Below are positions 8,235 through 18,643 of a stretch of 55,111 bases of DNA, one piece after another. Where the stretch lies: NCBI GenBank assembly GCA_016926375.1, contig JAFGOR010000150.1, positions 1-55,111 of the forward strand. The letters are read 5' to 3'. Source of the DNA: Bacteroidales bacterium (lineage in GTDB: Bacteria; Bacteroidota; Bacteroidia; Bacteroidales; UBA10428). A model generated the notes under the pieces. It searched no databases. It saw only the letters and a program-made list of their open reading frames with translations, and was not told the origin of the DNA. Each line of letters begins with the position of its first letter. The first letter of the stretch is position 1. Made by a program: the position numbers and the translations under genes.

Positions 8235-9203
8235 TTACCAGCCGGGTAATTCATCCCTTGTCAGCACCTGGGGGGCTTCGTATAAGTTCCGGATCTCCTC
8301 CTCCGAGTTGGATTCGACAACCAGTTCGGCCCAGGGCATGAAGAAAACCCAGCGCGGTTGTTGCACCAACATTTCAGCCGTAGGCAGTTTGGCGCACTCG
8401 CCGATGGCAATGGGTTTGTCGCCGGCAACGGATAAAACTTCGTTGTACCACGAAGGGTCATAGCCTTTATCATATACATCAAAGGCAAAGACATCCCAAT
8501 ACCTGTCGCCGGGATTATAATCCGCAAAATCATGGCTCAGGTCCTGCATATCCCAAACCCAGATCAGGTTGCTCAGACCTTTTTCAACGGTGAAGTAATC
8601 GTGGGTAATGCGGTACAATTCAGCGGTGCCTTTCTGACCTTTTCTGCCGCCCCACCAGAAAGCGCCCTGGTTCATTTCGTGCAAAGGCCTGAAAAGAACC
8701 TCAACGCCGCTATCCTCGAGATCCTGTAGGTAAACGGCTATTTTGTCCATTCGATTTTTCCAGCTTGTGTTCAGGGGAGTTCCGTCAGTGATGAGTTCAG
8801 CCCACTGTTCATCCGACAGGTGGCTCATTACTCCCACCGAATCCCAGGCGCAGGGTTCGTCAAAGGCCGGATTACAGGCATGCCACATGAGGTTGATGAC
8901 AGCTCCGTTCTCCCATTGTTTTTTGGCTTCACGGATCATCAGCGGACGGTTACTGATATTCTCTTCCTGGAACAGGAAGTCCCCGCTCCACAATCCCGGA
9001 TATTTGCCGGTTATTCGGTTGATCTCATGGGTCCATTTATCGGGTATGGCATTGGGCTCCTTATTATGCTGGCCCGCAATTGTTTTTTTACCTGATATTT
9101 CATACAGGTAATCCAGGGTTTTAAAGGGTGTTTTTTTTGAGGTGGCACATCCTGAAATGAAGAGGATGCCGCAGAAATAAATCAGGAGGAAGGGCCTTTT
9201 CAT
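8235..9203 (-). CDS. GH26-family beta-mannanase lipoprotein
   Basis: Lipobox FISGCATS; KTIAGQHNK, WSGDFLFQ, LFRPLHEMNQGAFWWGG, WVWDMQ, IAIGECAKLPT. The track ORF extends to 9266, but ATG 9203 (MKRPFLLIYF) fits a signal peptide and lies downstream of the TATATTTG box at 9237-9244. Confidence 0.85.
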   Translation of the reverse strand: MKRPFLLIYFCGILFISGCATSKKTPFKTLDYLYEISGKKTIAGQHNKEPNAIPDKWTHEINRITGKYPGLWSGDFLFQEENISNRPLMIREAKKQWENGAVINLMWHACNPAFDEPCAWDSVGVMSHLSDEQWAELITDGTPLNTSWKNRMDKIAVYLQDLEDSGVEVLFRPLHEMNQGAFWWGGRKGQKGTAELYRITHDYFTVEKGLSNLIWVWDMQDLSHDFADYNPGDRYWDVFAFDVYDKGYDPSWYNEVLSVAGDKPIAIGECAKLPTAEMLVQQPRWVFFMPWAELVVESNSEEEIRNLYEAPQVLTRDELPGW

Positions 9204-9236
9204 AAAAGGAAAGTTATCTTTGTTTGAAACATTGAA

Positions 9237-9244
9237 CAAATATA
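9237..9244 (-). promoter_or_regulatory. Bacteroidota -7 promoter element (TATATTTG)
   Basis: + strand caaatata = TATATTTG on the minus strand, about 34 bp upstream of the 9203 ATG. Confidence 0.5.
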
Positions 9245-9314
9245 ACAAGTATAAGATCATAACCATTACAGGAATTAGAGTTAATGGGTATTCAACCTGA
9301 CATTAACAAATAGC

Positions 9315-11165
9315 ATGATTTTTCGTCTTCGGAACATATGTCTTCTCTTTTGTTTTCTATCTGTTACAGCCAATGTTTATCCTGCAGTTTTCAATTGTGA
9401 AGTAATACGTTATATAACTTTTGTCGAGATCAGCCATGAAAAGCTGATCACCACAGACACCATTATCATGCGGATCAACAACCGGTCCGGTGACATTTTT
9501 TCGGCTATTGAGCTGAACTACAGCAAGGATAGTCCCATTACTGATTTATCTGCATGGATTGAAGATCAAAATGGGAAAATAATCCGTTATCTAAAAAAAC
9601 AGGAAATTACCGAATCCAGCGCAATTTCGGATGCCTCCTTCTATGAGGACAGCTATGTCAAGCGTTTTGTATTAAAACACAATGATTATCCTTACAGAAT
9701 AGGGTATACATACAAAACTACCAAAAGGCAGTTCCTGCACATTGCAAATTGGTATCCTATCCTTGGATTTGATGTGCCGACAAGACTGGCACAACTGATT
9801 TTTATATCACCTGAAAACTACCCGGTTAATATCAGGGAACATCAAATCAAACCCGCTGTCATAACCCATGCTTCAGGGATAACCCGGAAAGTATGGACTG
9901 CCGCTTATGATGGTACATTCAGTTCCGAAGTCTATTGTCCGGATATATCCGGCATTCTTCCTTCAGTAAAAATTGTACCGACGGACTTTTTTTACGGAAC
10001 CACGGGCAGTACCAAAGATTGGGAATCATTTGGCAATTGGCAGTACAGTTTGATCAATGGACTGGATGATTTGCCCCAAAATGAAAAGCTGTTTATTTCA
10101 AAGATGATTGAGGGAATTCAGGATGAAAAGGAAATTGTCAGGATTCTTTATCATTATATGCAGGATCATACACGGTACATCAACGTGTCCATGGACATAG
10201 GCGGACTTAAACCATACCCTGCCTCCTATGTTTCACAAAACAAGTATGGCGACTGTAAAGCGCTTACCAATTATATGAAGGCCTTACTGAATTATGCCGG
10301 TATCAAGTCATACTATACTCTGGTTTACGCCGGTACCCAGTCCCGCCGATTTTTAGAGGATTTTCCTTCACAACAATTCAATCATGTTATCCTGACAGTC
10401 CCGCTTGAGCATGATACGATATGGCTTGAAAATACCAATAATACCAGTCCCGTTGGATATGTGGGAACATTTATTCAAAACAGGAGCGCATTGCTTATTG
10501 ATGAAGGGAAAAGCAAAATAATCAGATTGCCTTCTTTGCAGGATTATGAAGCATTGGAAGGTAAGCATATTGACTTTTTACTTCAGAAAGGCATGAATTC
10601 CGAAATTACCATGCGGATTTCATACCGGGGCCTGGAGTTTGATCGCTTAAATGCACTTCATAACCAATATAATCTGGAAGATCAGGACCATTTCTTGAGA
10701 AAAATCCTGCCTTTCCCGAATTATGATTTGAAAACCTGGAAACTCATTCAAAAGGACCGTGATAGCAGCGTAATTACTTTTGTATCCGATCTTATATTGA
10801 AAAACATCCTGCAAAAGGCCGGTGATGAATACTATTTCGCCATTTTCCCGACCGAAATCCCTGATTTCACATCACCCAAGTTGCGAAAATTGCCGATAAA
10901 TATTCCTTATCCTATTTGTTCATCCGACACGCTGGTGTATCATTTGCCCCTTGGAACGAATAAGGTTTCAATCCCCGAGCCTGCAGACCTTTCCACCAGG
11001 TATGGGCGGTACAAAATGTCCAGTGTGAGGGAACATAACACGTTGACTGTGTACCGTGAATTCTGTTTGAATAGGGGATTTTATAGTCTGGAAGAATATC
11101 CGCAGTTGTTTGATTTTGTGTCAGCTGCTAAAACTTATGACAAACGAAAATTTATTATCCAATAA
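9315..11165 (+). CDS. DUF3857/transglutaminase-like protein, catalytic Cys and His retained
   Basis: Transglutaminase core QNKYGDCKALTNYMKALLNYAGIKSYYTLVYAG...FPSQQFNHVILTVPLEHDTIWLENT; signal peptide. Confidence 0.8.
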   Translation: MIFRLRNICLLFCFLSVTANVYPAVFNCEVIRYITFVEISHEKLITTDTIIMRINNRSGDIFSAIELNYSKDSPITDLSAWIEDQNGKIIRYLKKQEITESSAISDASFYEDSYVKRFVLKHNDYPYRIGYTYKTTKRQFLHIANWYPILGFDVPTRLAQLIFISPENYPVNIREHQIKPAVITHASGITRKVWTAAYDGTFSSEVYCPDISGILPSVKIVPTDFFYGTTGSTKDWESFGNWQYSLINGLDDLPQNEKLFISKMIEGIQDEKEIVRILYHYMQDHTRYINVSMDIGGLKPYPASYVSQNKYGDCKALTNYMKALLNYAGIKSYYTLVYAGTQSRRFLEDFPSQQFNHVILTVPLEHDTIWLENTNNTSPVGYVGTFIQNRSALLIDEGKSKIIRLPSLQDYEALEGKHIDFLLQKGMNSEITMRISYRGLEFDRLNALHNQYNLEDQDHFLRKILPFPNYDLKTWKLIQKDRDSSVITFVSDLILKNILQKAGDEYYFAIFPTEIPDFTSPKLRKLPINIPYPICSSDTLVYHLPLGTNKVSIPEPADLSTRYGRYKMSSVREHNTLTVYREFCLNRGFYSLEEYPQLFDFVSAAKTYDKRKFIIQ

Positions 11166-11167
11166 TC

Positions 11168-13129
11168 ATGAAAAGATCACTTGTATTTTCTGTTTTGGCA
11201 TTTTCCTTTATCCTGTCAATGCAATCTCAAAATTATTTTGAGGATTTCGGGAAATTAAACATGAATGAACTCCAAATGACGACCTATAATCGGGATAACC
11301 TTGCAGAAGCAGTGGTTTTGTACGACATAGGAAAGACCCTTTTCACTACAGGTGATTTTGGAGTCCATTTTATATTTGATAGAATAGTCAGGATTAAAAT
11401 TCTGAGTAAAGCTGGTTTAAAGTACGCTGAGATTGAAATACCTTATTACATTGACAAGGATGGAATTGAGAAAATATCAGATATACAAGGGATTACATAT
11501 AATCTGGAAGGCAATACAGCAAAAATCTCGAGATTGGATCTCAAACAGGTTTATGATGAAAAGATTAATGAGAACTGGAGTCAAAAGAAATTTGCCCTGC
11601 CTGATGTGAAAGATGGTTCCGTGATCGAGTACAGGTATAGTATTGAGTCTCCATTTCTTTTTAACCTGCGTGACTGGAAATTTCAAAGCACAATCCCGGT
11701 TATATACAGTGAGTACACTGCCAGGATGATCCCCTTTTATGAGTACACCTATATACTTCAGGGTGCATCCAAATTTGATGTTTACAAAAATGTACCCGGT
11801 AATTTTAAAAATCATTATGCAACAGTGGATTATTATGACAATATCTACACATTTGGCATGAAGAATTTGCCTGCATTCAGGGATGAGGAGTTCATAACCT
11901 CAATTAATGATTACATCACGAAAATGGACTTTCAGTTATCACTGATCCGCTATCCAGGCGGATCAACACGTGAAATCATGACCACATGGCCTTTGCTGAT
12001 TCAGAGCCTACTAAAATTAAACGAGTTTGGTCTTTACATGAAGTCAATTGCAAAATCTTCTGATGAGTTACTCGGTACTTTGGCACTTGAATCAAAATCA
12101 AATGAAGATAAAACTAAGGCAATATTAAACTACATTAAATCTAACTATAATTGGGACGGTTATTCCAGCAAGTATGCCAACAAATCAACCAAGGAGTTTT
12201 TAAAAACAAGAACCGGAAATAGCGCCAATATTAACCTCTTTCTGGCTTCCATGTTAAGTGCGGCCGGCATCGAGGCCTACCCGGTATTGTTAAGTACCAG
12301 GGATCATGGAAAAATTCCGGTAGATTATCCGTTTGAACAATTCCTCAATTACGTGATAGTCCTTGCTAAAATTGACAATAAGGAAATCCTGCTGGATGCT
12401 ACTGAACCACTCAGTCCCTTTGGAATGCTTCCTGCCAGGTGCATCAATGAGAAAGGACTCATTGTTAACAAGGAAAAAACCGAATGGATTCAACTTGTTG
12501 ACAAAGGCGTTTCTGAAGAGGCAGATTCAGTTTTTATCACTTTTAATGAAACCCTCGATAGCGCTTTTGCAGATATTCATGTTCAATCACTTGGGCATAA
12601 GGCTTTGGAACTCAGAAGGTCTTATCACAATGATGCGGACAATTTAAAGGAATATTGTATGAAAGATGGAATTGAATTACAGGGTGGTATTGCAGTAAAG
12701 AATGAACAGTCCATTGAAAACCCTTTTTTATTTGATTATAAGGTGAAAACGGGTGTAGAGATTCTCGGAGATAAATTGTTGGTTACAGTTTTCCCCGGAC
12801 TGACTCCTTCGCAAAATCCGTTAAAAGTGGGATTCAGATCATACCCGGTTGATATGGTTTATCCCAATTCAAATAGTTTTAAGGCTATCATTGATATTCC
12901 CAAAGGGTATCGGTTTAATGAAGGTAAAAAGAATGTGTCTGTTGACAACGCATTGGTAAATATTCAATACCAGGTTGAAAGTACGGCTGCGCAGTTGAAT
13001 ATAACCGGATCATACACTTTTAAAAAGCCGGTTTATCTGCCGCATGAATACTATGATCTGAAAAGTTATTTCACCACCATTATAGAAACCTTTAATAATA
13101 AATTGATGCTTGTAAAAGCTTCCACATAA
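11168..13129 (+). CDS. DUF3857/transglutaminase-like protein, degenerate active site
   Basis: Same architecture as the upstream ORF, but the core reads TRTGNSANINLFLASMLSAAGIEAYPVLLSTRDHG...FEQFLNYVIVLAKIDNKEILLDAT. Confidence 0.8.
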   Translation: MKRSLVFSVLAFSFILSMQSQNYFEDFGKLNMNELQMTTYNRDNLAEAVVLYDIGKTLFTTGDFGVHFIFDRIVRIKILSKAGLKYAEIEIPYYIDKDGIEKISDIQGITYNLEGNTAKISRLDLKQVYDEKINENWSQKKFALPDVKDGSVIEYRYSIESPFLFNLRDWKFQSTIPVIYSEYTARMIPFYEYTYILQGASKFDVYKNVPGNFKNHYATVDYYDNIYTFGMKNLPAFRDEEFITSINDYITKMDFQLSLIRYPGGSTREIMTTWPLLIQSLLKLNEFGLYMKSIAKSSDELLGTLALESKSNEDKTKAILNYIKSNYNWDGYSSKYANKSTKEFLKTRTGNSANINLFLASMLSAAGIEAYPVLLSTRDHGKIPVDYPFEQFLNYVIVLAKIDNKEILLDATEPLSPFGMLPARCINEKGLIVNKEKTEWIQLVDKGVSEEADSVFITFNETLDSAFADIHVQSLGHKALELRRSYHNDADNLKEYCMKDGIELQGGIAVKNEQSIENPFLFDYKVKTGVEILGDKLLVTVFPGLTPSQNPLKVGFRSYPVDMVYPNSNSFKAIIDIPKGYRFNEGKKNVSVDNALVNIQYQVESTAAQLNITGSYTFKKPVYLPHEYYDLKSYFTTIIETFNNKLMLVKAST

Positions 13130-13222
13130 GTGTTCTCATCAATGCCATTTTAAATAGCAAGGAAACCATGTTTTTTTGAATTAATATCGCAATTTTGCCT
13201 TTCAGCGATAGAGTATGATAGC

Positions 13223-13984
13223 ATGATCACTATATGTGCGATAGCTTCGGGGAGCAACGGGAATTGCTATTACATTGGCAATGAAAGGGATGCTGTTCTT
13301 GTGGATGCGGGTATCTCTGCGCGCCAGGTCATCGCCAGGATGCGTCAGCGGAATTTAATGCCGGAAAAAATCAAAGCCATATTGATTTCTCATGAACATG
13401 CTGATCATACCAGGGGAGCGCGTGTTATGAGTAAAAAGCTGATGGTGCCGGTATACATGACCTCAAGGACTTACATGGCCTTGTATCCCCATCACCGGCC
13501 TATGGCGCCCCGATTTTTTGAGCCCGGCCCTGAAATCAGCATCGGGTCCTTTCGCATATTTCCTTTTTTGAAAAGCCATGATGCCGCCGAACCCTGTTCT
13601 TTCAGAATAGAGCACAACGGATTGAATATTGGTGTTTTCACCGATATTGGCGCACCCTGCGAGAATGTAAGAAATCACCTGGGCCTGTGCCACGCGCTTT
13701 TCCTTGAAACCAATTACGACGAAAAAATGTTATGGGAAGGAAGCTATCCCTGGCCGCTGAAGAGAAGAATCGGTTCCGATCACGGTCACCTGTCCAATGA
13801 CCAGGCATTTGAACTTTTGAAAAACCATTCGGGTCAGCAGTTGCAGACGGTATTTCTCAGTCACCTGTCTGCAGAAAACAATACATTGGAAATTGCTTCA
13901 AACCGGTTTGAGGAGTTAAGAGGTAAATTTGAAATTCGCCTGACCTCGAGGTATGACGCGGGGGAAGTGGTGTTTTTAAAGTAA
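13223..13984 (+). CDS. MBL-fold metallohydrolase (WalJ/YycJ-like)
   Basis: CAIASGSNGNCYYIGN, LVDAGISARQ, ILISHEHADHTRGARV, GVFTDIG, ETNYD, LSHLSAENN. Confidence 0.88.
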   Translation: MITICAIASGSNGNCYYIGNERDAVLVDAGISARQVIARMRQRNLMPEKIKAILISHEHADHTRGARVMSKKLMVPVYMTSRTYMALYPHHRPMAPRFFEPGPEISIGSFRIFPFLKSHDAAEPCSFRIEHNGLNIGVFTDIGAPCENVRNHLGLCHALFLETNYDEKMLWEGSYPWPLKRRIGSDHGHLSNDQAFELLKNHSGQQLQTVFLSHLSAENNTLEIASNRFEELRGKFEIRLTSRYDAGEVVFLK

Positions 13985-13986
13985 AT

Positions 13987-14056
13987 AGGTGATTAGGTGA
14001 ATAAGTAATGAGGTTTCCTCACCTAATCACCTAATCACCTAATCACCTAATCACTT
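13987..14056. repeat. Inverted degenerate tandem repeat in a convergent intergenic gap
   Basis: aggtgattaggtga (13987-14000) opposed to four perfect copies of acctaatc (14021-14052). Confidence 0.85.
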
Positions 14057-14058
14057 CA

Positions 14059-15261
14059 TTACTTACTACTTCTCCCAGGGTAATCCTCCAATCCCCTCTT
14101 CAAACATTCCATGGCATTTTGGAGATCATCGATTTTGAGCACGTAGGCAATCCGCACTTCCTGTTTTCCCAGTCCGGGTGTTTTATAAAATCCCGAACCC
14201 GGCGCCAGCATAACGGTTTGCCTGTTGTATTCAAATTCCTGCAACAACCACATCGCAAATTTCTCAGCATCGTCTACGGGCAGTTTTACCATGGTATAAA
14301 AGGCTCCTTTGGGCGTAGGGCAAACAACACCCGGTATATCATTCAGGGCTTTTACAAGGTAATTTCTTCGTTCGAGAAATTCATTGAAAATATAATCATT
14401 GTATTCAGGAGGCGAATCCAGGGCAGCCTCAGCGGCAAGCTGTCCGATATTAGGAGGACAAAGGCGTGCCTGGCCGAACTTAAGCGCAGTCGCTATCAGT
14501 TCGCGGTTACGGGAGGCTATAACGCCAACACGCAGGCCTGTTGCACTGTATCTTTTAGATACTGAATCCAGCAGCACCAGGTGTTCATCAACTCCTTCCA
14601 GCAGCATGGATGACTTTACGGATTTACTGTCGTAGGAAAGTTCCCGGTAGACTTCATCACACAGGAAGAACAGGTTATGCTTTATGGCCAGGTCCCTGAT
14701 CTGTTCCAGTTCGCTCCAGGAATAGAGGTAACCTGTAGGATTATTCGGGTTGCATATGAGCACGGCACGTGTTCGGGGAGTGATCTTCTTTTCGAACTCA
14801 GCAACTGGTGGCAGGGCAAAACCATTTTCTATGAAAGAAGTAACCGGTATAACAGTCACATCAGCTGCAATGGCAAAACTTAAATAATTGGCATAGAAGG
14901 GTTCGGGCACAATAATTTCATCCCCGGAATTCAGGCAGGCAAGCAGGGCGAAAGTAATGGCTTCCGAACCACCGGTAGTGACCAGAATATCCTGGTAATC
15001 AAGATTTACGCCAATTTTTTTATAAAAGTCGGCAAATTTGCGCCGCAATGATTCATTACCCGCGCTGTGTCCGTATTCAATAATGTTGGTGCCGATATTC
15101 CGGATGGCTTCAAGCGCATTGGGTGAGGTAAGAAGATCAGGTTGACCTATATTCAGGCGAAAAACATGGCATCCTCGTCTGGCAGCACTCTCGGCCAGTG
15201 GCACCAGCCTTCGGATGGGCGAGCTTGGCATCAGCTGGCCACGTTTGGATATCTCGGGCAT
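14059..15261 (-). CDS. Pyridoxal phosphate-dependent class I/II aminotransferase (aspartate aminotransferase-like)
   Basis: FRLNIGQPDLLTSPNALEAIR, VTTGGSEAITFALLACLNSGDEIIVPEPFYANY, ICNPNNPTGYLYS, CDEVYRELSYD, DSVSKRYSATGLRVG. Confidence 0.9.
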   Translation of the reverse strand: MPEISKRGQLMPSSPIRRLVPLAESAARRGCHVFRLNIGQPDLLTSPNALEAIRNIGTNIIEYGHSAGNESLRRKFADFYKKIGVNLDYQDILVTTGGSEAITFALLACLNSGDEIIVPEPFYANYLSFAIAADVTVIPVTSFIENGFALPPVAEFEKKITPRTRAVLICNPNNPTGYLYSWSELEQIRDLAIKHNLFFLCDEVYRELSYDSKSVKSSMLLEGVDEHLVLLDSVSKRYSATGLRVGVIASRNRELIATALKFGQARLCPPNIGQLAAEAALDSPPEYNDYIFNEFLERRNYLVKALNDIPGVVCPTPKGAFYTMVKLPVDDAEKFAMWLLQEFEYNRQTVMLAPGSGFYKTPGLGKQEVRIAYVLKIDDLQNAMECLKRGLEDYPGRSSK

Positions 15262-15304
15262 GGAAATTATGTATTTATTTAAAAATGTTGTGATAATGCA
15301 GTAC

Positions 15305-15718
15305 TTATTTTTTTTCTGGCTCTTCTACTTTCCCCTTGATGACGAGGACATAAGGCTTATCGCTGGCATTGCAATAAACGGAGATTGATTTTGAGAAACT
15401 GCCTGTGATTCGTGTGTTGTAGCTTACTTTTATTCTGCCTTCCTCACCTTTATCAATGGGTTTTTTGGGCCATTCGGGTACTGTGCAGCCACAAGACGAC
15501 CGGACATTGTTCAATACAAGCGGAATCTTCCCCGTATTTCTGAACACAAATTCGTATGTGCCATCTCCGCCCCGTGGTATGGTTCCGTAATCATGTTCCG
15601 TGGTCACAAACTCAATGGCTGCGCCTTTGGATTGACTTTCAGCAGGCTGTGCCGATTGTGAACAACTCATGGTGAAAAAGAAGGCTGCCAGAACGTTAAT
15701 CAAAAGAAATTTTCTCAT
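15305..15718 (-). CDS. DUF1573 domain lipoprotein
   Basis: EFVTTEHDYGTIPRGGDGTYEFVFRNTGKIPLVLNNVRSSCGCTVPEWPKKPIDKGEEGRIKVSYNT. Confidence 0.9.
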   Translation of the reverse strand: MRKFLLINVLAAFFFTMSCSQSAQPAESQSKGAAIEFVTTEHDYGTIPRGGDGTYEFVFRNTGKIPLVLNNVRSSCGCTVPEWPKKPIDKGEEGRIKVSYNTRITGSFSKSISVYCNASDKPYVLVIKGKVEEPEKK

Positions 15719-15861
15719 GTTCCAATAGTATAAATGCGAGTTCCTGCAAAATTAATGGATTTCAACAAATTCCATTCAGGAACTATTAAAATATTAAGTC
15801 TGGCATCTGGTTGCTTTTACCTGAAATCCATATTATCTGCAGGTTAATCAGCGAAAAATCC

Positions 15862-15869
15862 TATTTTTG
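15862..15869 (+). promoter_or_regulatory. Bacteroidota -7 promoter element (TATTTTTG)
   Basis: TAnnTTTG match 11 bp upstream of the valS ATG at 15881. Confidence 0.4.
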
Positions 15870-15880
15870 TCAGGTTTTTA

Positions 15881-18538
15881 ATGAGCAGTTTAACAGAAAA
15901 ACAGGCAGAGATGGAAATTCCCAGCAGGTACAACCCCAGGCATGTAGAGGATAAATGGTATAATTATTGGATGGAGCGGAAATTTTTTAAATCGGTTCCT
16001 GATAGCAGGGAGCCCTATACCATAGTAATACCTCCGCCTAATGTTACCGGTGTGCTGCATATGGGCCATATGCTGAACAATACCATCCAGGATATCCTGG
16101 TGCGGAGGGCCCGCATGCAGGGTAAGAATGCCTGCTGGGTTCCGGGCACTGATCATGCTTCCATAGCTACCGAAGCCAGGGTTGTTGCAAAACTGAAAAG
16201 TGAGGGGATCGATAAGAAGAGCCTTACCAGGGAGGAGTTCCTCGGGCATGCCTGGGAATGGAGACGCAAACACGGTGATATTATTCTGGAACAGCTCAAG
16301 AAGCTTGGCGCATCGTGTGACTGGGACCGTACCAGGTTTACCATGGAGGATGCCATGTCGGAAAGCGTCATTCGGGTATTTGTCGATTTATTCAACAAAG
16401 GGCTTATATACAGGGGAGTGCGAATGGTGAACTGGGATCCCCAGGCCTTGACGGCGGTATCGGATGAAGAGGTGATTTACCGCGAGGTCAAATCGAAATT
16501 ATACTACATCCGGTACAGGATAAGCGGAGAAGAGGATTACGTTACCATAGCAACCACCCGTCCGGAAACCATACTGGGTGATACGGCAGTTTGTGTGAAT
16601 CCTGCGGATACCCGATACAGGAAACTGGTAGGCAAAAAGATCTATGTGCCCCTGGTTAACCGGTTGGTGCCCATTATAGAAGATGAATACGTAGATATGG
16701 AATTCGGTACGGGTTGTCTTAAAATAACGCCTGCGCACGATATCAATGATTATGAAATAGGCATCAAGCACAATCTTCCGAGCATCGATATTTTTAATGA
16801 GAATGGCACACTGAGCGAGAAGGCTGTTCTTTTCACGGGGATTGACCGTTTTAAAGCCAGGGATCTTGTTGTGAAGCAGCTTGAGAAAGAGGGTCTGCTG
16901 GCAAAGACGGAGGAATACGTGAATAAGATCGGATACTCTGAGCGCACGGATGAGGTCATAGAACCCCGGCTTTCACTGCAATGGTTTCTTCGGATGAAAC
17001 AATTGGCAGGTCCCGCGCTGGAAAATGTCATGAATGACACCATCACGCTGTATCCGGCCAAATTCAAAAATTCATACCGGAACTGGATGGAGAATGTCAG
17101 GGACTGGTGTATATCGAGGCAGTTATGGTGGGGACAAAGAATTCCTGCTTATTATTATGGGGAAGGACAGGATTATGTTGTGGCTGAAAGTCCGGATAAG
17201 GCCCTGGAACTGGTTAGAAAAAAGCTGGGAATGGAAAATACACAGTTATCTGACCTCAGGCAGGACGAAGACGTGCTTGATACCTGGTTTTCCTCCTGGT
17301 TATGGCCCATCTCGGTATTCGATGGAATTCGTAATCCCGACAATCCCGATATCAAATACTATTATCCGACAAATGATCTGATTACCGCGCCGGAAATTAT
17401 TTTCTTCTGGGTTGCCCGTATGATCATGGCCGGTTACGAGTACCGGAACGAAAAGCCTTTCAGAAATGTATACTTCACGGGGATCGTAAGGGATACAAAG
17501 CGGCGCAAGATGTCAAAGTCCCTGGGCAATTCGCCCGATCCGCTGCAACTGATCGAAAAGTACAGCGCTGATGGTGTTCGCATCGGTATGTTGTTGTGTT
17601 CTCCGGCCGGCAATGATCTTTTGTTTGATGAGAGCTTGCCTGAACAGGGGCGCAACTTTGCCAATAAAATTTGGAATGCTTTCAGACTGGTTAAATCGTG
17701 GCAGGTGGATCCGGAAGCAAAAGCACCCCAGGCTTCCGAGATGGCCATTATCTGGTGCTACGAAAGGTTGAAGCAAGGCGTTCGCGAAATTGAGGAAGCC
17801 TTCAACCAGTATCGCATATCGGAAGCACTTATGATTGCGTATAAACTATTCTGGGACGAATTCTCTTCGTGGTACCTTGAAATCATAAAACCCGAATACC
17901 AGAAACCTTTGGACAAACGCACATACCAGGCGACCATTGAGATATTCGAAGCCATGCTGAGGATCCTCCATCCTTTCATCCCTTTCATCACCGAAGAAAT
18001 ATGGCATCTACTCAAGGAAAGGCCTCAGGGATTCAGTCTTATGTATGAAAAGACTCCGTCAATAAAACCGGTTGATAAGGAGAAAATAAAATGGTTCGAA
18101 CAGGTTAAAGAGGTGGTCACCTTTATCAGGAATACCCGGGTTGAAAAGCAGATCAGTACGAAGGAAAAACTAATACTCTGCGTTAAATCAATCGATTATA
18201 ATGACGATTTTGACCCGGTCATTGTAAAACTGGGAAACCTGGATGAAATCAGGATGATCTCGGAAAAAGTGGAAGGAGCTGTAAGCTATATTACAGCCTA
18301 TGCGGAGTTTTATATTCCGGTTGGCGATTTGCATGATCAGGAAGGCGAACTTAAAAAACTCAGGGATGAACTCGACTATACCCGTGGTTTTCTGGAATCA
18401 GTAATGCAAAAACTCAGCAATGATAAGTTTGTCAGCCATGCCCCGGCCAAAGTGATTGAACTGGAAAACAAGAAAAAGGCCGATGCGGAAACGAAGATCA
18501 GGGCGATTGAGGAGAGGATTTTATCGATGAAGAAGTAA
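15881..18538 (+). CDS. valS: Valine--tRNA ligase
   Basis: 885 aa; [31 protein letters not shown] (HIGH), [12 protein letters not shown] (KMSKS), C-terminal coiled coil. Confidence 0.97.
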   Translation: MSSLTEKQAEMEIPSRYNPRHVEDKWYNYWMERKFFKSVPDSREPYTIVIPPPNVTGVLHMGHMLNNTIQDILVRRARMQGKNACWVPGTDHASIATEARVVAKLKSEGIDKKSLTREEFLGHAWEWRRKHGDIILEQLKKLGASCDWDRTRFTMEDAMSESVIRVFVDLFNKGLIYRGVRMVNWDPQALTAVSDEEVIYREVKSKLYYIRYRISGEEDYVTIATTRPETILGDTAVCVNPADTRYRKLVGKKIYVPLVNRLVPIIEDEYVDMEFGTGCLKITPAHDINDYEIGIKHNLPSIDIFNENGTLSEKAVLFTGIDRFKARDLVVKQLEKEGLLAKTEEYVNKIGYSERTDEVIEPRLSLQWFLRMKQLAGPALENVMNDTITLYPAKFKNSYRNWMENVRDWCISRQLWWGQRIPAYYYGEGQDYVVAESPDKALELVRKKLGMENTQLSDLRQDEDVLDTWFSSWLWPISVFDGIRNPDNPDIKYYYPTNDLITAPEIIFFWVARMIMAGYEYRNEKPFRNVYFTGIVRDTKRRKMSKSLGNSPDPLQLIEKYSADGVRIGMLLCSPAGNDLLFDESLPEQGRNFANKIWNAFRLVKSWQVDPEAKAPQASEMAIIWCYERLKQGVREIEEAFNQYRISEALMIAYKLFWDEFSSWYLEIIKPEYQKPLDKRTYQATIEIFEAMLRILHPFIPFITEEIWHLLKERPQGFSLMYEKTPSIKPVDKEKIKWFEQVKEVVTFIRNTRVEKQISTKEKLILCVKSIDYNDDFDPVIVKLGNLDEIRMISEKVEGAVSYITAYAEFYIPVGDLHDQEGELKKLRDELDYTRGFLESVMQKLSNDKFVSHAPAKVIELENKKKADAETKIRAIEERILSMKK

Positions 18539-18640
18539 CGAGTAATGAGTAACGAGTAATGAGCGTGCATGGGTTTCGGGTGTGAAAACACCACCCTGGC
18601 CCCTGACTCATTACCCACTCATCACTCATCACTCATCACT
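18538..18640. repeat. Inverted degenerate tandem repeat in a convergent intergenic gap, with inner hairpin
   Basis: Left arm cgagtaatgagtaacgagtaatgag, right arm ctcattacccactcatcactcatcactcatcac; inner ggtgt-gaaa-acacc at 18579-18592. Confidence 0.8.
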
Positions 18641-18643
18641 GTT

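Noticed and set aside
14021-14052. Acctaatc tandem array as CRISPR or telomere-like repeat
   Set aside because: 8-bp units without spacers, opposed by inverted copies in a convergent gap; better explained as terminator-associated slippage.
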